From the IMG/VR virus record IMGVR_UViG_3300023099_000004, positions 1-42,872 of that record: a stretch of DNA of 42,872 bases; one strand, 5' to 3'. The translations under genes and the position numbers were made by a program. Shown here piece by piece: positions 6,625 to 13,845 of this stretch (position 1 is its first letter; every line of letters begins with the position of its first letter). Source of the stretch: a virus. The notes beneath the pieces were generated by a model. The model was not told the origin of the DNA, did no database searches, and worked only from the letters and a program-made list of their open reading frames with translations.

Positions 6625-7319
6625 GCCCAGCCTCCTGCCACCAGAGCGGCGCGGAACTTCTCGGCATGGCCTGCGATCAGCGCCGCCTTGTCCGTGCCAT
6701 TGATGATCCTGCGCGCCGCGGTAAATTCAGCCAGTGTCCCGGCGTCCGACTTGATGTAGTCCGACAGGCCCTTGCCGGTGAACGCGCCCGTTTCCATCCC
6801 GCGCACCAAGATGGCGGTGGCGTATTCAGGTTTGAGCGCCAGGTTGAAATCCTTCAACAGCGCGCCGTTGAGGCCCAGTTCCTTGTCGGCCCATTCGTAA
6901 TTGCGGTCCCATGTGAGCTGCACTAGTCCGCGGCCATGCTGAGACTGCCCGTATTTGCCCGGCTTGGCGTAAGGCCTCCCCTTCCCGCGCCCCCATTCCT
7001 CGATCGGCTTGAGCAGCGCTTCATGCCATGCCGTAGCGAAACCATAGGCGAGCCAGCCAAGCGGCCAGTGTGCCGCGGCGCTCAGCAGGTCATTGATCGT
7101 TTCGACCTGGGTGTTGTCCAGTGGCCCGGTCAGTTTGCGCACCGCGGCGAAGAAGGCTTCAGGGTTGTGGATCCTGCGCAGCTTTACTGCAGGTGCCCGC
7201 CCCGCCCGCAAATCCCACATCACCGCCAGTTGATTGATCAGCGGGACTTCATCCGCCATGAATTGCTGGCCCGGCGCTTCAGGGCGCAGAACTTTGACTA
7301 TTCTGTCAGCGGTGGTCAT
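6621..7319 (-). CDS. Endolysin, glycoside hydrolase family 19 type
   Basis: The product has 232 residues. From about residue 52 it follows the phage GH19 lysozyme/chitinase-like pattern: FFAAVRKLTGPLDNTQVETI, WLAYGFATAWHEA with the likely catalytic Glu at 100, HGRGLVQLTWDRNYEWADKE, and ARRIINGTDK near the end. It would cleave cell-wall glycan at lysis. There is no signal peptide, so it needs a holin. I set the start at the ATG at 7319, with AGGGTAGG upstream; the longer frame beyond it is a shadow of the next gene. Confidence 0.85.
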   Translation of the reverse strand: MTTADRIVKVLRPEAPGQQFMADEVPLINQLAVMWDLRAGRAPAVKLRRIHNPEAFFAAVRKLTGPLDNTQVETINDLLSAAAHWPLGWLAYGFATAWHEALLKPIEEWGRGKGRPYAKPGKYGQSQHGRGLVQLTWDRNYEWADKELGLNGALLKDFNLALKPEYATAILVRGMETGAFTGKGLSDYIKSDAGTLAEFTAARRIINGTDKAALIAGHAEKFRAALVAGGWA

Positions 7320-7335
7320 GTTCCTACCCTTCGTC

Positions 7336-7722
7336 CTAAGGCGCTTCCCGCGCGTCCTTGATCGTCTTGGCCACGACTGTTTCGACACTCTGCGCACCTT
7401 GGCGCATGGCGTGAATCGTGCCCCACAGATCGGCATTTTCCCGGCGGATCTGGGCCATCTCCACGCGAAGCTCTTTCTGCCCTTCCATGCACTCGTCATG
7501 GCGGGCATCAGCCTGCGCCAACTGCGCTTCAAATCGCTTGGCTTGGGCGTCGAGCAGTGCTTCTGTCCGAACCTCAATGCCGGACTGGCGGCGCTCGAAA
7601 GCATCCAGCACAGACGGCAAGGCTTTCCAGAAACCCAAAAGGAGCGCCACCATTACGGCCATCCAGCGCACCCATGATTGGACGCCCTCCGAGGGGATGA
7701 ATTGGGCGATCCAGGCTTCCAC
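7336..7722 (-). CDS. Membrane-anchored coiled-coil protein
   Basis: The product has 128 residues with one membrane segment (WVRWMAVMVALLLGFWKAL, about 17-35) followed by a long charged helix (residues 40-115) that looks like a coiled coil. The single anchor plus coiled coil resembles phage proteins annotated as holin-associated or spanin-like. It lies directly upstream of the endolysin. The exact role is not clear. Confidence 0.65.
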   Translation of the reverse strand: MEAWIAQFIPSEGVQSWVRWMAVMVALLLGFWKALPSVLDAFERRQSGIEVRTEALLDAQAKRFEAQLAQADARHDECMEGQKELRVEMAQIRRENADLWGTIHAMRQGAQSVETVVAKTIKDAREAP

Positions 7723-7725
7723 TAC

Positions 7726-8220
7726 TTACGACCGTTCTTTTTCTGACGGTGCTGCTTGAGCCGCACGAAAAACATGGTCGCCATCGACATGGCCATGAGA
7801 CAGAAAATCGACAATTGCCCCTCCACCCAGCATATAGAATACTGCCAATTGCCCCAGGAACAGGGCGTCTAAAAACATGCTGTAAGAGGCGAAATTCAGC
7901 CCCAGATACTGGTGCGCCACATGCAGGCAGACTTGTGCGAAGATCAGGCTCCACAGCGCCTTGCCCCACCAGCGATCGCGGGCGACAACCCCGATCACCG
8001 CGGCAACCGCCAGATCGGTCATTGCCCAGATGTCGGAATAGCTCAGCCAGGTGAAAACGTGGGCAGGCGCGAACCTGGTCCATGACGACACGAACAGCAG
8101 CCATCCGCCCAATATGGCGAGGCCCGACACAATGGCCGGGCCTCTGTCATTGCGGCCGGCGACGAGAGAGGCCAGCAAGGCCCCCATCAGCAGCGCGACG
8201 TAGATCATGCTGAAAGGCAC
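7726..8220 (-). CDS. Multi-pass membrane protein
   Basis: The product has 164 residues with about four or five hydrophobic helices (MIYVALLMGALLASLVAG, AIVSGLAILGGWLLFVSS, MTDLAVAAVIGVVA, FLDALFLGQLAVFYMLGGGA). The C-terminus is charged. It sits between the tail hydrolase and the lysis genes, so it could be part of the lysis cassette. No family recognised. Confidence 0.65.
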   Translation of the reverse strand: MPFSMIYVALLMGALLASLVAGRNDRGPAIVSGLAILGGWLLFVSSWTRFAPAHVFTWLSYSDIWAMTDLAVAAVIGVVARDRWWGKALWSLIFAQVCLHVAHQYLGLNFASYSMFLDALFLGQLAVFYMLGGGAIVDFLSHGHVDGDHVFRAAQAAPSEKERS

Positions 8221-8221
8221 C

Positions 8222-8350
8222 TTACGGCTTCGGCGGATTTGGCGGGGGGCGGGTGTTGCCGGTGCCGCCTGACTTCTTCGTCACTGCAGCTTTGCGCTTG
8301 GGTTTCGGGTCCGGCTGTGTTGGCTTTCCTGAGCCTCCTGATTTACGCAT
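8222..8350 (-). CDS. Small Lys/Pro/Gly-rich protein, 42 residues
   Basis: The product has 42 residues made almost only of Lys, Pro, Gly, Thr and Ser. A loose repeat is visible: KSGGSGKPTQPDPKP, then KKSGGTGNTRPPPNPPKP. The ATG at 8350 has AAAGGAA seven bases upstream, which is why I prefer it to the longer frame. It is disordered; many phages of alphaproteobacteria carry such small proteins near lysis genes. Role unknown. Confidence 0.5.
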   Translation of the reverse strand: MRKSGGSGKPTQPDPKPKRKAAVTKKSGGTGNTRPPPNPPKP

Positions 8351-8372
8351 GTCGGTTCCTTTCGTGGGGGGA

Positions 8373-9536
8373 TTAGCGTGAAAGCATCTTGGTGAGATTG
8401 GCGATCTCAACTTCACCGACCTGCAGGATGCTTCCAATGCCAGTGTTGCCGAGCGAGACGCGCAGCTCGATCAGATCTGAAGTCGTGGTCTTTAAGACCC
8501 CAACATAGCGCGCAAGGGCATGGGAATATGTCAGGGTCTTGGTCAGCTCACCCGCCCCACCCGGCCCGCCGGAAATACCGCCGCCGCCTGCAAGCGTGAC
8601 ACTTGCCGTGGCCCCGGAAACGAAGTTGGGGAACGCGCAGGCAAGCGAAACCAGTATTTCATCACCCGCCTGATGCTTCCCGGTTATGCGCCGGAAGATC
8701 AGTGGTGTCCCGCCAGATGCAGAGTTTGATGTCATCTGGATAAACTTGCCGCGATGGCCCGTAGGCGCATCAATTACGTCATACGTTGGCGGCGTTCCCC
8801 CTGATTTTGTCCATCCCGTGAACGCAACGTTGGGGGTTGTGCCGCTGTTATCGGTGAGCAGCTGATTACCGCCCGAAATCAGATAGTCCGATGCATCAGC
8901 AACAGAAGCGCGCGGTACGAATAGTTCGGTAAAAGTCGCGCCGATAAGCAATGACCGAAGCGCCACAATAGCCGTATCGCTCGCCGCATCGTTGGGATGA
9001 ATACCATCGGATATACCAGTCAGCCATGCGCCTGTGGTTGGCTCCACCAACTCAATCCAGGGATCGTAGAAAGGAATCCCATATTCCGCGCACAACAGCA
9101 TTTCGGCCCAACGGTAGGCCTCAATAATGCCAGGCGAAGCATTCCGCGGCGTTGCCGCCACCACGGCGGGAAGAATGCCACGGCCAAGGAAATGTTCGAT
9201 CATTATGCGGTAGTTGTCGAAGTGAGTGCGCACTGTCGCGCCAGCACCCGCGTCGTTCGGACCTTCAAGGATCAGAACCATATCGCAGCCCACCACGGCG
9301 GACATACGAGCAACCATTTGGGTGGAGTTTTCACCCCCAACGCCGTAGTTGGGCGCTAGTTGGAACAAGCCAGATGTGCGCACTGCCGCGTCAATGATGT
9401 TTCTGCCGCCACCCTGCACAATGGAATTGCCAAAGCCTGAAACACGCAACGGGCGACCGAGCCAGAAGCGCTGGCGATCAGGTGAGGGAGAAACCCCCAG
9501 GCGGATCAGGGATTGGGTATTTTGGAGCCGTGCCAT
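8373..9536 (-). CDS. SGNH/GDSL-type hydrolase fused to a tail-type C-terminal domain
   Basis: The product has 387 residues. Residues 30-200 hold the SGNH blocks: GFGNSIVQGGG with the nucleophile Ser38, GVGGENS as block II, GPND at 92-95 as block III, and DGIHPN at 177-182 with the Asp/His pair. The C-terminal half (about 215-387) is beta-rich, Gly/Thr-rich and fibre-like. Placed among tail genes, it probably removes acyl groups from a surface polysaccharide during adsorption. That is inference from the fold and place. The last gene before the lysis block. Confidence 0.8.
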   Translation of the reverse strand: MARLQNTQSLIRLGVSPSPDRQRFWLGRPLRVSGFGNSIVQGGGRNIIDAAVRTSGLFQLAPNYGVGGENSTQMVARMSAVVGCDMVLILEGPNDAGAGATVRTHFDNYRIMIEHFLGRGILPAVVAATPRNASPGIIEAYRWAEMLLCAEYGIPFYDPWIELVEPTTGAWLTGISDGIHPNDAASDTAIVALRSLLIGATFTELFVPRASVADASDYLISGGNQLLTDNSGTTPNVAFTGWTKSGGTPPTYDVIDAPTGHRGKFIQMTSNSASGGTPLIFRRITGKHQAGDEILVSLACAFPNFVSGATASVTLAGGGGISGGPGGAGELTKTLTYSHALARYVGVLKTTTSDLIELRVSLGNTGIGSILQVGEVEIANLTKMLSR

Positions 9537-9565
9537 ACTGTATTTCCCACACTTTTGAGCGGCGG

Positions 9566-9736
9566 TTACTCGCCGTTGTCGCTGCCCACAGATTCAAGTA
9601 TCGGCTCATCGCCATCGAAGATTTGCTCTTCACCGTCGTAGAGATAGCTGTAGCCTGGCGGAGCGCCCGCCCCGTGCCCGCCGGCGCCCAGCCCCCCAAG
9701 GCCGATGAAGCCATTCATGCGGGGCAGGAATGTCAT
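9566..9736 (-). CDS. Small Gly-rich hypothetical protein
   Basis: The product has 56 residues. It has a Gly-rich stretch (GFIGLGGLGAGGHGAGAPPG) followed by an acidic tail (DGEEQIFDGDEPILES). The ATG at 9736 overlaps the stop of the upstream gene (ATGA), which decides the start over the longer frame. Probably a minor virion or tail-tip component; this rests only on position. Confidence 0.5.
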   Translation of the reverse strand: MTFLPRMNGFIGLGGLGAGGHGAGAPPGYSYLYDGEEQIFDGDEPILESVGSDNGE

Positions 9737-10017
9737 GGGGCGTCCACGGCGATCTTTGCGCCGTCCGAGAGGGATACGATTTCTACATGCCCCGCAGGCC
9801 AATATTCGCCGTTAGCGGCGTTCGTGAGAGAGCTATCCCCGAACCGGACAATGCACTCCGAAGTGGCAGCCACGCGCCAAAGGCCGGGTGAAGTCAGTGC
9901 CGAAGATACCGCGGCGTTGGCCACTACCACTGCGTTGCCAGTCTGCTTTCCGCGCACATCAATGCCCGCGCCATTCTCCACGATGCGTTGGCCGTGCGGC
10001 GTTGCTCGAATTGCCAT
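9733..10017 (-). CDS. Hypothetical small structural protein
   Basis: The product has 94 residues, beta-rich, with phrases common in phage virion accessory proteins (CIVRFGDSSLTNAANGEYWP, then AGHVEIVSLSDG). A good ribosome site (AAGGGGTGAG) precedes the ATG. It is coupled to the next gene by a four-base overlap and separated from the upstream fibre genes by a terminator hairpin. Role in the virion unknown. Confidence 0.65.
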   Translation of the reverse strand: MAIRATPHGQRIVENGAGIDVRGKQTGNAVVVANAAVSSALTSPGLWRVAATSECIVRFGDSSLTNAANGEYWPAGHVEIVSLSDGAKIAVDAP

Positions 10018-10039
10018 TTCTCACCCCTTCTCTGGACGT

Positions 10040-10063
10040 AAAAAAGGGCCCCGGAAGGCCCTC
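10040..10063 (-). terminator. Intrinsic terminator within the late operon
   Basis: On the minus strand AGGGCC, a six-base loop TTCCGG, then GGCCCT followed by a run of T. It follows the gene ending at 10089 and precedes the gene starting at 10017. Confidence 0.75.
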
Positions 10064-10088
10064 GTGTTTTGCAATTGTCGGTCGGTTC

Positions 10089-10592
10089 TCAGATTGCGTT
10101 CGCCGAGATAAACAGCGCATCGATCTGCGCGTCAGTCAGGCCCAGCGCCGTGCCTATTGCGGCAATCAGCGGGTGGTCCCGGCGAAACTCTGCTGCGTCC
10201 GCCCATTCGATCTGAGCATCCAAAGGCAGCAGCGCGATCTTGCTTTCAGCCTCCGCCAGCAGCCCACCAGCGTGGAGTGCCAGCTTGGCCTGGCGCCGCG
10301 TAACAGCTTCGGGAACACTGGGCGCAAGGTCGACCAGTTTCCAGTTCCAACCCCACTTGCCGCCTTGCTGTGCAATTCCATCCCGCTCGGCGATCTTGCC
10401 GGTCGGAACCTCCGGGGGGTTACGCGGCTCTACTGTGACGAAGCCTTGAGGTAGTTCCACTTCTGACAGGTTCAGCGGTGGGCAGTATTCGAAGTTCTCT
10501 TCGTCAGATGCCGCCTCAACAGCCGCAATCATCTGCGCGCGGGTCACGGGATAAGTGATCTCGCTGCCCACTACTTTTGCCAGTTCTGTCAT
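10089..10592 (-). CDS. Tail-fibre-associated protein, possible fibre assembly factor
   Basis: The product has 167 residues. The C-terminal half (RRQAKLALHAGGLLAEAESK, then LPLDAQIEWADAAEFRRDHP, ALGLTDAQIDALF) follows a pattern seen in small phage proteins encoded just after tail fibres. The N-terminal half is Pro/Glu-rich. It overlaps the upstream fibre gene by four bases. A chaperone or structural role next to the fibres is likely, but not proven. Confidence 0.6.
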   Translation of the reverse strand: MTELAKVVGSEITYPVTRAQMIAAVEAASDEENFEYCPPLNLSEVELPQGFVTVEPRNPPEVPTGKIAERDGIAQQGGKWGWNWKLVDLAPSVPEAVTRRQAKLALHAGGLLAEAESKIALLPLDAQIEWADAAEFRRDHPLIAAIGTALGLTDAQIDALFISANAI

Positions 10593-11239
10593 GCTCGCTT
10601 AACTCCGATCAAATAGCCGGCGCCGTTCCCGCCTGAGAGAGAGCGGGTGCTTGTTCTGGTTCCGGTAGAACCGGCCTGAATTTCTTCGTAAAAGCACTGC
10701 ATGGCGCTACGGACCCCCGTGCCCGGGTCATTAGTTGCGGGCGTTGTCGCGGTCATTCCAGATGGGGTAGTAAACGTGGGTATGCCGCTGGAAGTTTGAC
10801 CGTAAAATGCCGCAATAAGGATTCCGGCGGGTGCGGTAATCGCTGGTGCAGCGATCGCTGCATTACCATTCGCCCTGGCGATTGCCCCCACAGAGTCATA
10901 AGCCGCGCGACGAAACGCAAGGATTTGAGCAGCCCCAACACTGACTGAAGACAGAGTAGTGAATGTATAGGAGCCCGGCTCTGATGCTGTCGCAATCTTT
11001 GTCGCCAATCTGACCGAGTTACCGCCTGAAGCATCCTCCAGGATCTCAGACCATCCCGTGTCTCCGGTCCATGTCGTGGATGTATGGTCACCCATCACCG
11101 CGACCAGTAAGTCTCCCGCCCTCACACCAGAGACAGCGGGAACCACCACAGTGGTTTGTTGGCCGTTGGTCGTGCTGTTGGAGTATCCGACCAGTTCGAG
11201 CGGCCCGCCCGTCATCAACAGCTTGCGCGCGCCGAACAT
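10589..11239 (-). CDS. Tail-tip or receptor-binding-type beta protein
   Basis: The product has 216 residues, rich in Gly, Ser, Thr and Ala. It has alternating beta strands and an ending (SLSGGNGAGYLIGVKRA) of the kind found in phage appendage proteins. I chose the ATG at 11239, which overlaps the stop of the fibre gene (TGATG), over a longer frame. It may form a distal part of the fibre. Residues about 17-150 resemble a jelly-roll-like domain, but I cannot name a family. Confidence 0.6.
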   Translation of the reverse strand: MFGARKLLMTGGPLELVGYSNSTTNGQQTTVVVPAVSGVRAGDLLVAVMGDHTSTTWTGDTGWSEILEDASGGNSVRLATKIATASEPGSYTFTTLSSVSVGAAQILAFRRAAYDSVGAIARANGNAAIAAPAITAPAGILIAAFYGQTSSGIPTFTTPSGMTATTPATNDPGTGVRSAMQCFYEEIQAGSTGTRTSTRSLSGGNGAGYLIGVKRA

Positions 11240-12921
11240 CAGAGATTGGCCATCGCTTGGGCTGCATCCCAAGAGGTTCCATCGACGCATTCGAACACGA
11301 ATTTGTCGCGCTTGCCGTTAACGCTGGTTGGGGTCGGGGCCGAGCCGCCAACCCATCGACGCGCGCCGCCTGCCCATGACAGCGTGTGCGCACCGCCATA
11401 ATCCACCGTGATGACAAAGCTTTTGCCCGTTGCAGGCGTCGGCAGCGTGATTGTCGCATTGCCGTTCGTGATCAGCCGAAATTGGGTGCCATTGGCCAGA
11501 TTGGGCGAAAGGGCGGCTCCCGTGGTCGCAGCGGGAGCGGTTTCAGTGTAACCAGTAATCGTCAGATCGGACGCTGTGCCGCCGGTCGATGAAACGGCGC
11601 CGATCGTTACCCTTACCGCCGCCCCGTCTGCATCGTCCAGAATGGTGCGCGCAAAGGCTGAAAGGTCAGTGACAGCCGCGGTGCCCGAGCCGGTGAAATA
11701 CGGCAATTTGTTGGCGGCAGATGTAAGCCCGGCAATTGCAGCCAGATCAGCGTCATAGGCCTGAACATTGGTGCCGATAGCCAGGCCAAGAGTTGTTCGC
11801 GCAGTAGATGCATCCGCATCATCGATCAGGCTGCGACCAAAGGCGCTCAGATCGGTTAGCGCAGCTGTTCCCGAACCCGTGAAATATGACAGCTTGTTTG
11901 CCGAAGAGGATAGCCCGGCAATTGCCGCCAGATTACCGTCCAGCGTTGCCAGTTGCCGGGTTACACCCCCAACGCGAAGGAATGGCGCGGCACCAGTAAC
12001 CCACATGTCGCCATTGACCGGCGAGGTCGGAGCGGTCCCAGGCTGGATATTCAGGCCAGCAGCCCCAGACCCTGACGCCATTGTCGTCAGCGTTGAAGTC
12101 AGCGTCCCGCCGGTGAAGGTGCTGCCGAACGGGCCAACATAGACCAGCGCGCCGCTCGTCTTTTCATAGACAGCGCGGATGTTACTGTGGGTTTCGTCCA
12201 CCAGCACAACCACGACCTGGCTTTCCGGGATGTTTGCAACATCATCGTCAGCAGCGGTGTAAGTGGCATAGATATATTGCCCTGCCGTGGCGATTTCGGC
12301 AGCGGCCTGCGCTTCTGCTGCATACCCACCGGCTTCTTGTGCGGCTGCCTGAGCCTCTTCCTTGTGACCCTTGGCCAGCGCGGCGTCGGTGTCGGCAATG
12401 AACTCCCATCCATTGGGGCCAGTCGACCACTTGAACAGCCCCGCATTGGGGACAGTGGCCGAAGTGTGTGGGTCAGTATGGGTGCCAGCATCCGAAGGAA
12501 CGGTAGCCCAATCCCCCGGGGCCCCGGTTACTGCCGCAAGTTCAGTCCAGCCCTCATATGGTGTAGCGAAGGCATAGCTTTCAGCAAGGGACGCCGCAGT
12601 CTGGGCATCGACAACCGCCTGCTGGATTTCTTCCGATGCTGCGCCCCACATGGAAACGTAGCGGATCGCGCGCTGGAAGATGCCGTTATCGTCGTAAATC
12701 CGCAGGCTGTAGGTGCCATCGACCACGAAAAAGTCATAGTTGCCGACTTCATCCGTCACCGCGCGATTGGCGATGCCTGACACAGTCGAGATCGGCGTCT
12801 GGTTCTCATCCGCATAGATCGGCTGAACCGTCGTACCATCGGAAAGCCGGACGCATTCCACTTGCCAACCAACCAGGCCGTCGCCCTTCTGATTGGTCAC
12901 AACTTCAAAATAATGGAACAT
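11239..12921 (-). CDS. Tail fibre protein with internal repeats
   Basis: The product has 560 residues. Residues 1-95 form a beta domain ([20 protein letters not shown], then YADENQTPI and [15 protein letters not shown]) typical of the virion-attached end of podovirus fibres. An Ala-rich helical stalk lies near residues 105-210. Two copies of a repeat of about 50 residues follow, at about 328-378 and 390-440, both with [20 protein letters not shown] and DLSAF. The C-terminus is beta-rich ([18 protein letters not shown]). It should mediate adsorption to the cell surface. Confidence 0.8.
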   Translation of the reverse strand: MFHYFEVVTNQKGDGLVGWQVECVRLSDGTTVQPIYADENQTPISTVSGIANRAVTDEVGNYDFFVVDGTYSLRIYDDNGIFQRAIRYVSMWGAASEEIQQAVVDAQTAASLAESYAFATPYEGWTELAAVTGAPGDWATVPSDAGTHTDPHTSATVPNAGLFKWSTGPNGWEFIADTDAALAKGHKEEAQAAAQEAGGYAAEAQAAAEIATAGQYIYATYTAADDDVANIPESQVVVVLVDETHSNIRAVYEKTSGALVYVGPFGSTFTGGTLTSTLTTMASGSGAAGLNIQPGTAPTSPVNGDMWVTGAAPFLRVGGVTRQLATLDGNLAAIAGLSSSANKLSYFTGSGTAALTDLSAFGRSLIDDADASTARTTLGLAIGTNVQAYDADLAAIAGLTSAANKLPYFTGSGTAAVTDLSAFARTILDDADGAAVRVTIGAVSSTGGTASDLTITGYTETAPAATTGAALSPNLANGTQFRLITNGNATITLPTPATGKSFVITVDYGGAHTLSWAGGARRWVGGSAPTPTSVNGKRDKFVFECVDGTSWDAAQAMANL

Positions 12922-12931
12922 GGCCGGCCCC

Positions 12932-13483
12932 TCAGTAGTAATCGCAGATATAGGTCAGCGAGATGCCGTAGATCGTGCCGCCCGGGCCGATATCGGTCTT
13001 GACCAGGTTGCCCGCCGTGTTGTTCGCCAGCATCTTCGTGCCCCACAGGAAGTCACTGTTGGCATCGAGATAGAATGCCACTTCCTCGCGTTCGATCAGC
13101 AGGCTGCCTGCGATTGATGGGCCAATGATTGCGACCGAGCGGTAGCCGGTGACGTTGCGCGCGGCATACGGCAGGCCCGTCAGCTTGATCCGCGAAGATG
13201 CCTGAAGCGCGGTTGTGGCGGACCAGCTGACTGTGCCAGAAACATGCACTAAATTGCCGGTACGCCAGAACCGCGCGACATTGCCGCTGCCCATGGTGGC
13301 CACATTGCCCAGGCTGTCGACCAGACTGAGGTTGCAGGTGCCGTCCTCGAAGAAGTCACGGATTTGCGCCATCAATTCCCGGTCGGCATTGTTCAGATTG
13401 CCCGGTGAGCAGCCTTCCCCGATATCGATCGCGCCGATCGTGGTGTTGTTGTTAGCCGTTGCCGACCAGTCGAGAATGGAGAT
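12932..13483 (-). CDS. Tail protein with an apparent non-canonical start codon
   Basis: From the first ATG the protein has 146 residues, but the frame upstream clearly codes: [20 protein letters not shown], then [14 protein letters not shown] before MAQIRDFF. This is the usual N-terminal phrase of phage tail proteins (W-A-NN-G-IAEG-NN-RELMAQ). No ATG, GTG or TTG lies in that part. A perfect AGGAGG at 13489-13494 (minus strand) stands 5 bases before ATC at 13483 and 11 bases before ATT at 13477, so an ATC or ATT start is implied (184 or 182 residues). A terminator lies just upstream. Fallback starts are TTG 13375 and ATG 13372. Confidence 0.7.
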   Translation of the reverse strand: MSILDWSATANNNTTIGAIDIGEGCSPGNLNNADRELMAQIRDFFEDGTCNLSLVDSLGNVATMGSGNVARFWRTGNLVHVSGTVSWSATTALQASSRIKLTGLPYAARNVTGYRSVAIIGPSIAGSLLIEREEVAFYLDANSDFLWGTKMLANNTAGNLVKTDIGPGGTIYGISLTYICDYY

Positions 13484-13502
13484 ACGCGCCTCCTGAAACG
13501 AG

Positions 13503-13525
13503 AAAAGCCGCCCTGTTGGACGGCT
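13503..13525 (-). terminator. Intrinsic terminator upstream of the tail module
   Basis: On the minus strand AGCCGTCC, loop AACA, then GGGCGGCT followed by TTTCT: eight pairs including one G-T. The stem is nearly the same as that of the terminator at 23938-23963. Confidence 0.7.
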
Positions 13526-13551
13526 GTTGGAAATGTGGTAGGTGGCCCCGC

Positions 13552-13845
13552 ATGAGCCTTGGATGGATTATCTTCTGGAAATCGGTGATCGTCAGTATCT
13601 GGGCGCTTATCGTTGAGCGCTGGGCAGCTTACAAAAAAACGAAATCCCCGGATCAAGTAGAACGATACGAGAAGATCGAGAAATACGCGAAACGCACAAT
13701 GTGGACCGCGGCGTTGGTTTTCTTCATCGCAGGATGGGGTATTACATACCTCATGATTACTGGTCCGGACCCTATGGACCCCGGTCCCCCGCCCCCACCA
13801 CTAGCGGCACCCCTGCCGAGCCAAACAGGCGCGACCGGTCACTGA
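13552..13845 (+). CDS. Plus-strand small membrane protein inside the minus-strand late operon
   Basis: The product has 97 residues with two membrane segments, LGWIIFWKSVIVSIWALIV at about 3-21 and MWTAALVFFIAGWGITYLMI at about 49-68. A charged loop with Lys/Glu repeats lies between them and a Pro-rich tail follows (DPGPPPPPLAAPLPSQ). I chose the ATG at 13552; the frame is open upstream. It runs opposite to all its neighbours and overlaps the 3' end of the 844-residue virion gene by 74 bp. This is the layout of a separately expressed accessory (moron) gene. Promoter not identified. Confidence 0.6.
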   Translation: MSLGWIIFWKSVIVSIWALIVERWAAYKKTKSPDQVERYEKIEKYAKRTMWTAALVFFIAGWGITYLMITGPDPMDPGPPPPPLAAPLPSQTGATGH

